Assembly: GCA_032718475.1 (NCBI GenBank)
Contig: JAUCBJ010000550.1
Location: forward strand, 1-64,000
DNA length: 64,000 nucleotides
Source: Nemertoderma westbladi
Lineage: Eukaryota > Xenacoelomorpha > Nemertodermatida > Nemertodermatidae
Reading direction: 5' to 3'
Shown piece after piece: positions 22,302-37,300 of the stretch (its first letter is position 1; every line of letters starts with the position of its first letter). The notes under the pieces were generated by a model. The model did no database searches. It was not told where the DNA came from and saw only the letters and a list, made by a program, of their open reading frames with translations. The position numbers were made by a program, and so were the translations under genes.

Positions 22302-25300
22302 CTGTGGTATAATAACAAAGAAATTTAATTACTATTATCAAAAAAAGCAAAAGCTATATATTAATAATAATAATATAACTATATGATAATGTTATATTAT
22401 ATTAATAATGAATTTAATTACACGACATTACTAAAGAACAACGGATATATGAAACTGGCACAAGCGGATTTAACTATTTGAAAAACTACAACAATTATTT
22501 CTTGCCATTTATAATAATCACAAAAAAATAACTTAAATAAAGAGCGTTTGTTTAAAAATGTTTCCATTTTTTTATTAACACTAGTACCTTACTGTATTTC
22601 ATGTACAAGAAGCTACTTATTCAAGATGATACAAATTAAATGTTATTATATCTTGCCTGAACTGAACATAAATATCAACAAAATTATTTAGAAGTGAAAA
22701 TCTCCCAAATCTACTAATTATTATGATCCAAAGTAGAATGATAGTATAATAATTCAGGTACTGTAATTTTATATCTATTTAGATGGATATTAACAATTAT
22801 TATAATTATACGACTAACGGTCAATATATTTCAAAATAACTCACCTTAATTTGTCTATAATTTTCCACATCCTCATTGGATATCAGCAATTGTATTTGTT
22901 TGAACGACATCATCATCTCTTTACGTTGAGAGAAATGGCGGAAAAGAAGATGCAGAGCGCTGCTTGTTAGGGGGGCGTAGTCGTGCATGGTTAGAGACAG
23001 TAGAACGCGTAGAACGCGGCACCCACCCTAGAATTATAATAATAATAATTCCATAATATATAGGTAATAATCAATTTGTAATAAATCTATTAATTTTAAT
23101 TAATTAAATTAATAAATTTTCGCGATAATACAAAAAAGTGCAGGAGAACTTTTCAACATCTTCAAAAACCTTTCAAACGGGGATTTCGGGGTCGGAGATT
23201 TCAGTTCCGATGTCAGTTTTTATATTTGATTGAAATATAACATAACTATAACATAGCTTACTGTTATACTAATATCCATAGAACCCTTACTGCACATACA
23301 CCAAAGTGTTACGCAGGGTTCATGACGTAAGACAATGGTCACTTAACATATGAGGCGTTGTACGATTGTTATTATCAATACCCAGCAACGCCCTGCAGGA
23401 ACTACAAAAAGGACTTGCAGTGTACCTGCTACTACCGCCTGTGCGTGTGCATAAACTTGTTCTATGGCAGGCAACTGGCGATTGGAAATATGGTTGATAA
23501 TGTAGATTAATTGGGTGGGTTACATGGTTGATTACAAACTATATTGTGCGAAGTGGCAGTGACGGCTGGCGTGTCAATGTAAATGGATTACCTGGCCATC
23601 TAAATCAAGTTCATTATCTATCGGCATATCACCGAACATCTCTTCCGCTTGAACCGCTATGCCTTCTAAGTCAACGCTGCCATCATCTCTCGATTCCGCG
23701 TTAAATTCCCGTTTATATATAGATAATAATGTTGACATTCTAAAATAATAACAAACAAGTAAATTTATCTCACGTACCTAAACATAAATTGATAATTATT
23801 TGAGGAGCACATAGAGGGCCATCTGAAATTCGTTAGTGTAAAATAAGTAAATTTTCTTCTCGTAAAAGTAAAATTTCGCCAGGGTTTACGCACAAAGTCT
23901 AACAACATATTTCCAGCACGTTTATGGACATATGTATTTAATTGTATATGTATTTATAGACAGTATTAGTACAATTTAGAAGAGGAAAAGCGTTCATCTT
24001 CATATAGCTAACCTGTAGTCCAGTCTCACATTGATAATAAAATCTATTATTTCAGTGATGCGAAGTTTAGTCAACAGTACAAACTCATCAGGTTTATCGG
24101 TGTTATCATGTTGCGATGCAACGGCAGCCCCTCCTAGAATGATGTTGGTTGGTAACACCGACATCGCCCTAATTGATGACGCTATGGATTTACTTTGAGT
24201 CGAATCAGATAAGAAACCGGACCGGTCGAATCCTGATAAAAAATATATAATATTTCAGAAAGATATTTTTAAAGAAATTACAATTTGTAATAACGTCTGT
24301 TACCTGAACTATGAAGTTAATATATTTTTTATATTGTTTTTGTATATTATTTTTTTACAATTTTTTCTTACTTTTCTTACAAAATTGTGTTTAGTTCTGC
24401 TTAACCCAATCCAACTACCACAAGGAAAACAACTGCACCAATGACCAAACCCAACTAACTACAAGTTCTACAAACAATAGGCATAGCCTATATTATTCGA
24501 TTCAGATAAAAAAGTGAGTTCGTTGTGCTCGTTTCCATGGTAAGGAATACTAGTTTAAAAAAAATAAAAAATAATAGCAATTTGCTCAAAATGCGCCAAT
24601 AATTAATTAAATAACATTTTTTCGTCCAACTTTCCGCCAATTTATTAAAGAAACACGTGATTTTGTGCGTAAAAATAGAACGCTGTGGGGACCAAGGGAG
24701 AACATTTAGATTTAAAATATGAACATTCACCTTTATTAGAACTGTTGTTTGTGTGATCCAATAGCTTTAACAATGTCTTCGTAAGTCGAAGGAGGTCATT
24801 TAAAGAATAGAAACCGAAATGTATGAGATGACGAGCAAGATTGACTACATGGTATGTAAACCTGTTCTCCTCCTTGTTTCTGAAAAGTAGACCTGAAAAG
24901 TAATTATATCGGAAATATTACAAAAGATTGATCTCCATCAAGTTATCTTTTCAAACAGCAAACCAACTCAAACTAATTGAAAACACTAACTAATGATTTA
25001 ATAAGAACTCTGGAGTTCGACCCCACGTCATATCCTTTTTAACGGATGACACATCTTACATGGCATAACTCGCCCATACTAATAGTATAATTCTTTAGTT
25101 GTTGACAAACTATTTATTAGCTGAACCTACTTGACCGACTCCCCAAGTTATAAAGATATTTCTCCACAAAGGTAATGGTGTCAACAAACTTAGGAGGGTC
25201 AGTTTCCTGTGGTCTACCCTGCATTCCTTTGTTGCTATCGTAGTCTTCTATAGAAACCTTAAGTGGCACTTCCGACCATAACCTGCAATTTAAATATTGA

Positions 25301-28300
25301 ATATTTCATTATTCATTGAAACAGCTTCTTTTTCTGCCTCTTTATAGACTTAAGAATTTTGAAAAATGATAAAGTTTATAAAAATGACGTTTTTAATTAC
25401 GGTATTAAATTAAGTTTATATTTATACATGTGAAGTCTAATTGGTTTCTTCGATTTATGCTACAAACTACGTAAGTGTATTCTCGAATTTCTTACAACCA
25501 AATAGTTACATCTTGGTCTCCTTGTTTTGAAATTTAACTAAAAGTTTCGTTTAGTATTATTGATGTAGAAACGTTAGAACATACAAACAATGTATTTGGG
25601 CGCGAACGAAAAAGTAAGTGAGCTTGGTATAAGGGAATCACAATGTTTAAACCGTTGTCTGTCGGGTTGTCTGTCTGTCGCCTAATGTTAGAAGACTAAT
25701 AAGTCAATATAAAATAGTCAATGTTTTCAAGCCAAACTTAATAGTTTAATAAATAGTTAAATGTATAAAACGGAAAGTGTACCCTTTTAGCAACCAATAA
25801 TACTGAGAGACATCATAACGTTGGAATATAACTAGGCATAATAACGTAAATAACGAACCGGAATGTTGTTTTACACAGATTAAAGTTAAAAAGCAAGAAA
25901 TATAACAATTTGGTGCTCATGTAGTCGCAATCTGTCAAAACACTTATACATAATTAGCGTGGGGGACATCCGCTTGGCGGCGATTAGGTAACTGTTGAAA
26001 TATAGAGGTAGGCCTACCCGGTACCCGGTGCCCGGTTACCCGGTGTCCGGTGCCTGGTACCCGTATGCTAAACCTGCTTACTTCGTTCTGCGCAAAAGGC
26101 CCAAAGAACGTGTTTACTATTCATACAGACTGAAAAATTGTTGCGATTATTTTTGATATGCCCCGTCCTAGCGGTAGTCGTACAGTGCAGTGTATTATAA
26201 TGTTTTACTAGCCTTGCATAGCGTACGGGAGTTATTGTCTCCTGGGGGTCCCTGTCTACATGCATATGCAGCAAAAGACGACTTAACGCGGCTCTTAGAT
26301 CGAAAGGTAGACTGTTATCTGCCATGCAGCGGAGTATCAGACTTATACCTAGTTGATCGCAAAGTGCGTTAATCCCAATGTATTGTCTATCCAAACACAT
26401 CTGACTGAACAAGCCGAGTTGGTGTCTGAAAATTAAAAGACAGGTTTTTAAGACTACAAATTTTGGGTGGTTTTTTGGACAAAAAATAATGGCTCCAATT
26501 AATCAAATATATCTGTTACACTTAGATATGTTTAGTCAGAGAGCTCTTATTAGCCTCGCATGCTAAAGGATGAGTGGGACCGAGGTCATAAGAAAATAAA
26601 GTAGAAACTTCGTCGAATTTATTAGATTTGATCCATACTAACTTTTCGTTTCAAGGCAACTAGGGCCTCCACAGACTTTTAATTACGATTTAGGCCTAAG
26701 AGAAAGCCAGTGGGAATCTACCCAGCAATAATTATTTTATATTAATTAAATTATCTTGATGTTTGTGTCCCCACTATTGATTTTGCCCCATATTTTATTT
26801 CATATTAATTCTAATAGTACAGATATACAGAAATTATACGGAAATTAAACAACCGATACCGATATACATTATAAAAAACAACATTAAACCAACAATCAAC
26901 CACTCTCCACTAAACTATTCAACAAACAACTGCACTGCATTCACCCTTGTGAAAACGACATACTAACTAAATAAATTAGATAACGGTATCTAAAAAAATA
27001 TATATAGTAGGTCATGACCCACCTATAACAATACATAATGTTCGAATGTTCGATTCCAGTTACAAATAACAGTTTAAGTACTAATTAATTATTAGAGTTT
27101 TAATAATGATCACTTATGCATCTTTATTTACTTATGTATGTATTTCCTATTGATTCATATAATTTTGTTAGGTTTTCCCCGGGTTATAGTCCAACGTCTA
27201 TACTAGTATTATCTTGGGGTAAAATAGATATCGAATATAAACAACATGACCCGTAATATAATGTCATTTGTCATTTTCTGATGAATAGGACCCAAGGACG
27301 CCTTGTACGGACCCCCAAATTTTTCTACAAATCTTTATTCTTTATCTTTAAAAAAAGTGTCTCCGTCGTGTCTCGTGTTGGTACTAGTGGAAAGCTGACC
27401 GTGCAAGGATTCCAAATATGAAAAAATATTTCCATTTGGTTGGGAAATAGCTGAGATATTGGCATTCGAATTTCGCATGTATTTGCTTCCACTGCAGGCC
27501 ATTTATTCTATTAAATAAATACACAATTTTCTAGAACATTTTGATTATATATGAATAATATATCCATACTAGCATGGCCTACTATATATATTATATATTA
27601 TTATATATACATTCTATATAGTAGGCCATGATACTAGTATTATCATGTAGGCATTGCATTGTTGCCAATCTACTTATGAGATAAACAAAATGTTCTAGAA
27701 TATTGTGTATTTATTTAATAGAATAAATGGCCTGCAGCGGAAGCAAATACATGCAAAATTAAAATGCCCATATCTCAGCTATTTCCCAACCAAATTCAAA
27801 TATTTTTACATATTTGGAATACTTGCACTGTCAGCTTTCCACTAGTGCCAAAATTACTAAATGTTTGAAGAATAACTGCGGTGTAACTCGGTGCAATATC
27901 GACAATGACACTTTTTTTAAACGCTTGTAGCTAAAGATTGAAAGCAAAAATACAAATTTTGGCTCACCCAGTCAGTGGTCGGGAGGTGAAACTAACTATG
28001 TTTCAAATTTCATGCAATCTCATTAACTTGTAGAAAAATTTGGGGGGGGGGGGGGGGCGGGGTGCTCACCTGAATTACGACACTATATTCTGGGACATGG
28101 TGTACAGTTGTTGCACACTCATGAGATAAATAATAATATACGTTCTAGAATGTTATGTATTCATTAAATGGAATAATTATTAATAATTATTCTCCAGTGA
28201 AAGGTAATTCTTGCAATCTTTGAACGCCTATATCTCAGCTGTTTCTCAACGAAGCTCAGACATGTTACCTATTTGGAATCCTTGTCATGCAAGCTTTCCA

Positions 28301-31300
28301 ATGATGTGTACGTACGTACAGGGGCCTAATGTGAAGAATGGCCACGATAGGATGGGTGCAATATCACAAAATACACTTTTTCTAAAACGCTTAGAAAAAA
28401 ATTAAAGGCGAAACCGGAAATTCCGGCTTCATGGTAACAACCCCGGTGAGTTGAACTAGTTGTGTTTCAAATTTCAAGCAATATGATAAAGATTTGTAGA
28501 AAAATTGGGGGGGGGGGGGGGGGGGGGGGGGGCCGAGTCATCAAGAAAAGACACTATAAATACGGGTCATGGTGTATATTTAGTGGGGCGTGGGGGTGGG
28601 GGGGGGGGGGGGAATAAAATACTATGGGGGAAGCTCCTTCTACTGAGGGTGTGGAAAATTTAGTAGAATTAAAAACAAGTAGAAAATAGATTATTAACAT
28701 TTAAAAAGCATTGATTTTGCGTCAATCAATTAATTAATACTGCAATAGTTGAATAAGACTCGTAATGAAGAATGTTAATTATGTAGAATCAGAAGACGTT
28801 GAAAATGTCGATGTTGTAAACATCAACAATGTTAAAGATACAGGAATAGCTAAGTCAATTTCCATCCGATCTCTCGAGTCAACAGGCCAAAATGGAGAAA
28901 ACATTTCAACCACCTTATTGGGAATATATGTGTTATTTATGTTGGTATTCGGAATCTCTCTCGTGATATCTTCACATTTGCAGTTGGAAGTGACTAACAC
29001 TCACGTTGAATGCTTCTCTATATACGTGTACGTTCTGGGTATATTGTCACTTATTACTGTCATTGCGTTTTCCATGAAAGAGTTGAATGCCCCGGTAGAC
29101 CATAGCAATGGCAACATGTTCTTAAAGGCTGGGGCTCTGTTGTTCTTCATGGCAAGTTTGACGGAAGACGGTATTGATGTCACTATTTGGTATAAATATG
29201 AGCAGCACCACGTCTTAAACGCTACATTCCCGGCCACTATTGTGATCCGAGCAGTTTTTATGGGTACTCAACTTATGGCACTAATTCTCTATTCCGGAAA
29301 ATGTCTACAAGTCCACCAAACAATATCCAAATGTTGCCTAGCCCAATGCGTCATGGGTAATGTATTTTTGTGGTTTCAAACAGGAATTATGGAAGCTGTC
29401 GAATCTCTACATCGTGAAAACCCAAGAAACATGACATCGGACTACTTACATCCTGTTACCATTGGAAGCAGTCTGGAAAATATTCAAAATCTTTCAAGAA
29501 CTTTCTTCATACCATGTCGCATTGAATACTGCCTAATGGGTGCGACAATGATGTATTTCATGTTGAGAAATGTTGGTACTTCCCCATCAGAAAGTGGACA
29601 AGCCTCTTGTACTTTGACCGACATTGATGTCAAAACCACCTCGTCTCAAACCGTAGATGATAAATCAGTCTCTTTGGCTATTGGATTAATAGCAGGATCT
29701 ATATGTTTAGTATCCAGTTTTGTTGTGATCATAATATCATCAGTGTTACTTACAGAAGCCGCAGAAAAGAAATTAGAGACAATCTTCGTTAAAAATAGTT
29801 ATGTTGGATATTATATCACAATACAAGTAATTATGAGTGTTTGTGTAGCGATTTTAGGGTGGTCCATGCGTGTTAAACATACCTTCGAAAAGAATGAAAA
29901 AATTTACTTGGATAGAGCATTGCTGTTAATATCCCTTGGAGGTGCATTCGTAATGATATCTTTCAGTTTTATTGCCGGAATTTACAGTGACAATTCAAAA
30001 ATAAACCAACGTATACTACTGTTTGTTACTTACGGCACTTATATGTTTCAAGCGAGTTTACAAGTAATTGTTATACTTGATGGATTGCATCGGCGCGCCC
30101 ATGCGGCTGGTGAGAAGTGGAGCAAAGGCCTTGTATTATTTATTATATTTGGAAATATATCATTGTGGATAGACAGCATTTTTGAGACAAAATTCAACAC
30201 AGCCGTGATTCAGATTGAGTTCTTTGATTCTTGGCAGATGATACTGCACACGATGAGTCCTTTAATGATTTACTTCAGGTTCCATTCAACTGAATGCTTT
30301 TGCGAAATTCTGCATCATGCCTATTCAACTAAAGTTGGAGAGAAAAAGGAATCAAAGATGTCATGGGAAAGAACCCTGAGTAGAAAAATTAGAAGACAAT
30401 TATCATTGAAATAGATAAAAATCAGATATGAAGAAAAAAATATTGGTGATGGTTGATTTTTATTTATTTATTTTTTTATTTATTGGTGATGGCCGATAAA
30501 AAAAAATACGTAAACACGCAACCGTATAATTAACTGGAGATGAACATGTTGTTTAAGGGATGTTGTTTACTAGTACAACTTAGTAATTGAATTTCACCAT
30601 TATTAATGAGCTAAAAAACAACTTTGAAAAAAAACATTGGGGAGAGAAGACGCAGAAGAAAACATTAAATTCGAAATATAGGTGCCATAATCAATGGGGT
30701 TGGAGGTGTCATTCTCAATGGTGTTGGAGGTGTCATACTCAATGGGGTTGGAGGTGTCATTCTCAATGGGATAGGATGTGTCATTCTCAATGGGATTGGA
30801 AGTGTCATTCTCAATGGGGTGAAGTGTCATTCTCAATGGGGTTGGAGGTGCCATAATCAATGGGATAGGAGGTGTCATTCTCAATGGGGTGGAGGTGTCA
30901 TTCTCAATGGGATTGGAAGTGTCATTCTCAATGGGGTGAAGTGTCATTCTCAATGGGGTTGGAGGTGCCATAATCAATGGGATAGGAGGTGTCATTCTCA
31001 ATGGGGTGAAGTGTCATTCTCAATGGGATAGGAGGTGTTATTTTCAATGGGGAGGAGGTGTCATTCTCAATGGGGTTGGAGGTGTCATTCTCAATGTGGT
31101 GGAGGTGTCATACTCAATGGGATAGGAGGTGTTATTTTCAATGGGGAGGAAGTGTCATTCTCAATGGGATAGGAGGTGTCATTCTCAATGTGGTGGAGGT
31201 GTCATACTCAATGGGGTGGAGGTGTCATTCTCAATGGGGTGAAGTGTCATTCTCAATGGGATAGGAGGTGTCATTCTCAATGCGGTTGAGGTGTCATACT

Positions 31301-34300
31301 CAATGGGGTGGAGGTGTCATTCTCAATGGGATAGGAGGAGCCATTCTCAATGGTGTTGGAGGTGTCATACTCAATGGGGTGGAGGTGCCATTCTCAATGG
31401 TGTTGGAGGTGTCATACTCAATGGGGTTGGAGGTGTCATTCTCAATGGGATAGGATGTGTCATTCTCAATGGGATTGGAAGTGTCATTCTCAATGGGGTG
31501 AAGTGTCATTCTCAATGGGGTTGGAGGTGCCATAATCAATGGGATAGGAGGTGTCATTCTCAATGGGGTGGAGGTGTCATTCTCAATGGGATAGGAGGTG
31601 TCATTCTCAATGTGGTGGAGGTGCCATAATCAATGGGGTGGAGTGTCATTCTCAATGGGATAGGAGGTGTCATTCTCAATGTGGTGGAGGTGCCATAATC
31701 AATGGGGTGGAGTGTCATTCTCAATGGGATAGGAGGTGTCATTCTCAATGGGGTTGGAGGTGTCATTCTCAATGGGGTGGAGGTGTCATTCTCAATGGGA
31801 TAGGAGGTGTTATTTTCAATGGGGAGGAGGTGTCATTCTCAATGGGATAAGAGGTGTCATTCTCAATGGGATTGGAAGTGTCATTCTCAATGGGGTGAAG
31901 TGTCATTCTCAATGGGATAGGAGGTGTCATTCTCAATGTGGTGGAGGTGTCATACTCAATGGGGTGGAGGTGTCATTCTCAATGGGATAGGAGGTGTCAT
32001 TCTCAATGGGATTGGAAGTGTCATTCTCAATGGGGTGAAGTGTCATTCTCAATGGGATAGGAGGTGTTATTTTCAATGGGGAGGAGGTGTCATTCTCAAT
32101 GGGGTTGGAGGTGTCATTCTCAATGTGGTGGAGGTGTCATACTCAATGGGGTGGAGGTGTCATTCTCAATGGGGTAGAGGTGTCATTCTCAATGGGATAG
32201 GAGGTGTCATTCTCAATGGGATTGGAAGTGTCATTCTCAATGGGGTGAAGTGTCATTCTCAATGGGATAGGAGGTGTTATTTTCAATGGGGAGGAGGTGT
32301 CATTCTCAATGGGATAAGAGGTGTCATTCTCAATGGGATTGGAAGTGTCATTCTCAATGGGGTGAAGTGTCATTCTCAATGGGATAGGAGGTGTTATTTT
32401 CAATGGGGAGGAGGTGTCATTCTCAATGGGATAGGAGGTGTCATTCTCAATGGGGTGGAGATGTCATTCTCAATGCGGTGGAGTTGTCATTCTCAATGGG
32501 ATATGAGGTGTCATTCTCAATGGGGTGGAGGTGTCATTCTCAATGGGGTGGAGTTGTCATTCTCAATGGGATATGAGGTGTCATTCTCAATGGGGTGGAG
32601 GTGTCACTCTCAATGGGGTGGAGATGTCATTCTCAATGGGGTAGAGGTGTCATTCTCAATGGGGTAGAGGTGTCATACTCAATGGGGTGGATGTGTCATT
32701 CTCAATGGGGTGGAGGTGTCATTCTCAATGGGGTGGAGATGTCATTCTCAATGGGGTAGAGGTGTCATACTCAATGAGATAGGAGGTGACATTCTTAATG
32801 GTGTAGAGGTGTCATACTCAATGGGATAGGAGGTGTCATACTCAATGGGGTGGATGTGTCATTCTCAATGGGGTGGAGGTGTCATTCTCAATGGGGTGGA
32901 GGTGTCATTCTCAATGTGGTGGAGGTGTTATTCTCAATGGGGTGGAGTTGTCATTCCCAATGCGGTTGAGGTGTCATTCTCAATGGGGTAGAGGTGTCAT
33001 ACTCAATGAGATAGGAGGTGTCATACTCAATGGGGTGGATGTGTCATTCTCAATGGGGTGGAGGTGTCATTCTCAATGGGGTGGAGATGTCATTCTCAAT
33101 GGGGTAGAGGTGTCATACTCAATGAGATAGGAGGTGACATTCTTAATGGTGTAGAGGTGTCATACTCAATGAGATAGGAGGTGTCATACTCAATGGGGTG
33201 GATGTGTCATTCTCAATGGGGTGGAGGTGTCATTCTCAATGGGGTGGAGATGTCATTCTCAATGGGGTAGAGGTGTCATACTCAATGAGATAGGAGGTGA
33301 CATTCTTAATGGTGTAGAGGTGTCATACTCAATGGGATAGGAGGTGTCATACTCAATGGGGTGGATGTGTCATTCTCAATGGGGTGGAGGTGTCATTCTC
33401 AATGGGGTGGAGGTGTCATTCTCAATGTGGTGGAGGTGTTATTCTCAATGGGGTGGAGTTGTCATTCCCAATGCGGTTGAGGTGTCATTCTCAATGGGGT
33501 AGAGGTGTCATTCTCAATGGGATAGGAGGTGTCATTCTCAATGGGGTGGAGGTGTCATACTCAATGGGATAGGAGGTGTCATTCTCAATGGGGTGGAGGT
33601 GTCATTCTCAATGTGGTGGAGGTGTTATTCTCAATGGGGTGGAGTTGTCATTCCCAATGCGGTTGAGGTGTCATTCTCAATGGGGTAGAGGTGTCATTCT
33701 CAATGGGATAGGAGGTGTCATTCTCAATGGGGTGGAGGTGTCATACTCAATGGGATAGGAGGTGCCATACTCAATGGGGTGGAGGTGTCATTCTCAATGG
33801 GGTGGAGTTGTCATTCTCAATGGGATAGGAGGTGTTATTCTCAATGGGGTGGAGTTGTCATTCCCAATGCGGTTGAGGTGTCATTCTCAATGGGGTAGAG
33901 GTGTCATTCTCAATGGGGTATAGGTGTCATTCTCAATGGGATAGGAGGTGTCATTCTCAATGTGGTGGAGGTGTCATTCTCAATGGGGTGGAGGTGTCAT
34001 TCTCAATGGGGTGGAGTTGTCATTCCCAATGCGGTTGAGGTGTCATTCTCAATGGGGTAGAGGTGTCATTCTCAATGGGGTATAGGTGTCATTCTCAATG
34101 GGATAGGAGGTGTCATTCTCAATGGGGTGGAGGTGTCATTCTCAATGGGATAGGAGGTGTCATTCTCAATGGGATTGGAAGTGTCATTCTCAATGGGGTG
34201 AAGTGTCATTCTCAATGGGATAGGAGGTGTTATTTTCAATGGGGAGGAGGTGTCATTCTCAATGGGGTTGGAGGTGTCATTCTCAATGTGGTGGAGGTGT

Positions 34301-37300
34301 CATACTCAATGGGGTGGAGGTGTCATTCTCAATGGGATAGGAGGTGTCATTCTCAATGGGATTGGAAGTGTCATTCTCAATGGGGTGAAGTGTCATTCTC
34401 AATGGGATAGGAGGTGTCATTCTCAATGGGATAGGAGGTGTCATTCTCAATGGGATTGGAAGTGTCATTCTCAATGGGGTGAAGTGTCATTCTCAATGGG
34501 ATAGGAGGTGTTATTTTCAATGGGGAGGAGGTGTCATTCTCAATGGGATAAGAGGTGTCTTTCTCAATGGGATTGGAAGTGTCATTCTCAATGGGGTGAA
34601 GTGTCATTCTCAATGGGATAGGAGGTGTTATTTTCAATGGGGAGGAGGTGTCATTCTCAATGGGATAGGAGGTGTCATTCTCAATGGGGTGGAGATGTCA
34701 TTCTCAATGCGGTGGAGTTGTCATTCTCAATGGGATATGAGGTGTCATTCTCAATGGGATTGGAAGTGTCATTCTCAATGGGGTGAAGTGTCATTCTCAA
34801 TGGGATAGGAGGTGTTATTTTCAATGGGGAGGAGGTGTCATTCTCAATGGGATAAGAGGTGTCATTCTCAATGGGATTGGAAGTGTCATTCTCAATGGGG
34901 TGAAGTGTCATTCTCAATGGGATAGGAGGTGTTATTTTCAATGGGGAGGAGGTGTCATTCTCAATGGGATATGAGGTGTCATTCTCAATGGGATTGGAAG
35001 TGTCATTCTCAATGGGGTGAAGTGTCATTCTCAATGGGATAGGAGGTGTTATTTTCAATGGGGAGGAGGTGTCATTCTCAATGGGATAAGAGGTGTCATT
35101 CTCAATGGGATTGGAAGTGTCATTCTCAATGGGGTAGAGGTGTCATTCTCAATGGGATAGGAGGTGTTATTTTCAATGGGGAGGAGGTGTCATTCTCAAT
35201 GGGATAAGAGGTGTCATTCTCAATGGGATTGGAAGTGTCATTCTCAATGGGGTGAAGTGTCATTCTCAATGGGATAGGAGGTGTTATTTTCAATGGGGAG
35301 GAGGTGTCATTCTCAATGGGATAGGAGGTGTCATTCTCAATGGGGTGGAGATGTCATTCTCAATGCGGTGGAGTTGTCATTCTCAATGGGATATGAGGTG
35401 TCATTCTCAATGGGGTGGAGGTGTCACTCTCAATGGGGTGGAGATGTCATTCTCAATGGGGTAGAGGTGTCATTCTCAATGGGGTAGAGGTGTCATACTC
35501 AATGAGATAGGAGGTGACATTCTTAATGGTGTAGAGGTGTCATACTCAATGGGATAGGAGGTGTCATACTCAATGGGGTGGAGATGTCATTCTCAATGGG
35601 GTAGAGGTGTCATACTCAATGAGATAGGAGGTGACATTCTTAATGGTGTAGAGGTGTCATACTCAATGAGATAGGAGGTGACATTCTTAATGGTGTAGAG
35701 GTGTCATACTCAATGGGATAGGAGGTGTCATACTCAATGGGGTGGATGTGTCATTCTCAATGGGGTGGAGGTGTCATTCTCAATGGGGTGGAGGTGTCAT
35801 TCTCAATGTGGTGGAGGTGTTATTCTCAATGGGGTGGAGTTGTCATTCCCAATGCGGTTGAGGTGTCATTCTCAATGGGGTAGAGGTGTCATTCTCAATG
35901 GGATAGGAGGTGTCATTCTCAATGGGGTGGAGGTGTCATTCTCAATGGGGTGGAGTTGTCATTCTCAATGGGATAGGAGGTGTCATTCTCAATGGGGTGG
36001 AGTTGTCATTCCCAATGCGGTTGAGGTGTCATTCTCAATGGGGTAGAGGTGTCATTCTCAATGGGGTATAGGTGTCATTCTCAATGGGATAGGAGGTGTC
36101 ATTCTCAATGTGGTGGAGGTGTCATTCTCAATGGGGTGGAGGTGTCATTCTCAATGGGGTGGAGTTGTCATTCCCAATGCGGTTGAGGTGTCATTCTCAA
36201 TGGGGTAGAGGTGTCATTCTCAATGGGGTATAGGTGTCATTCTCAATGGGATAGGAGGTGTCATTCTCAATGGGGTGGAGGTGTCATTCTCAATGTGGTG
36301 GAGGTGTCATACTCAATGAGATAGGAGGTGACATTCTCAATGGGGTGGAGGTGTCATACTCAATGAGATAGGTGTCATTCTCAATGGGATAGGTGTCATT
36401 CTCAATGGGATAGGTGTCATTCTCAATGGGATAGGAGGTGTCATTCTCGGGCCTTGAGGTCATTCTCTTCTGATGATAACTGAGTGTGTTTTGGTTGTTA
36501 TTGCAGATTATATACATAATATATATTTAATTCCATTTAATAAAAAACGAATAAATTGATTATATATATAGACATAGCCTTCTAAACTTTTAAATATGAG
36601 CACATTCCGACTATATGTAATGTTGAATTTGAAAACTATGAGAACTATGACGGACAATAGTACTGTTCCTACGGAGGCAACGTAAGGGAGAGGCATGGGC
36701 AGCAACGGCATCCAGCACGCCGATCGTACTGTCACTTTCTAACCAAAACGCGAACTTGGATAGTGTTTCTATGGAACAACACATCAGCAAAAATAGTGAT
36801 GCACAGGTCAGGCTGATTGATAATACAGGTGCTTCTGCAATATATATTACAAGAATGAGTGGAAGTCATAGATAAGTGATTATTAAATTCAGTCAAGTAA
36901 TTAATTACATCATCAAATTGGACTAATGTTGTTTAGTTTTAATTCCAATACTAACTATTATGACAGTAATCCCTTACAGAATGGTATTTGATAAACAAAC
37001 AACACTTTGACCTTCCAAGTCAAGTTGAGAATAAAATAACATGTTATTCAATTTAAACATTGATAGTAAGTCAGAATTGAGAAATGTATTCAACTATTAA
37101 TTAAATCAGAATATTTAAAAACCCATTGAAAATACAATATGGATAATGCTTGCTATTACTTACATGAGAATCAAAATATTGAAAGTATTGAAAATCCTAA
37201 TGGTAATGATTGTATAGTTACCGAACCACCAAACCTGGTATCGGACACCCCAAACACAACAGAAACACATGAGACAACCAATAATGACAAGGAGGGAAGA

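Noticed and set aside
26068-26212. Extension of IP3 receptor exon 8 beyond VRYAR
   Set aside because: The residues after RYAR do not match the receptor, while exon 9 supplies the conserved LWSEV in frame.
30587-36517. Many frames of 60-250 codons on both strands (VILNG, CHSQW, PIENDTS repeats)
   Set aside because: They come from the 21-24-bp minisatellite, switch between frames and strands, and have no non-repeat sequence.
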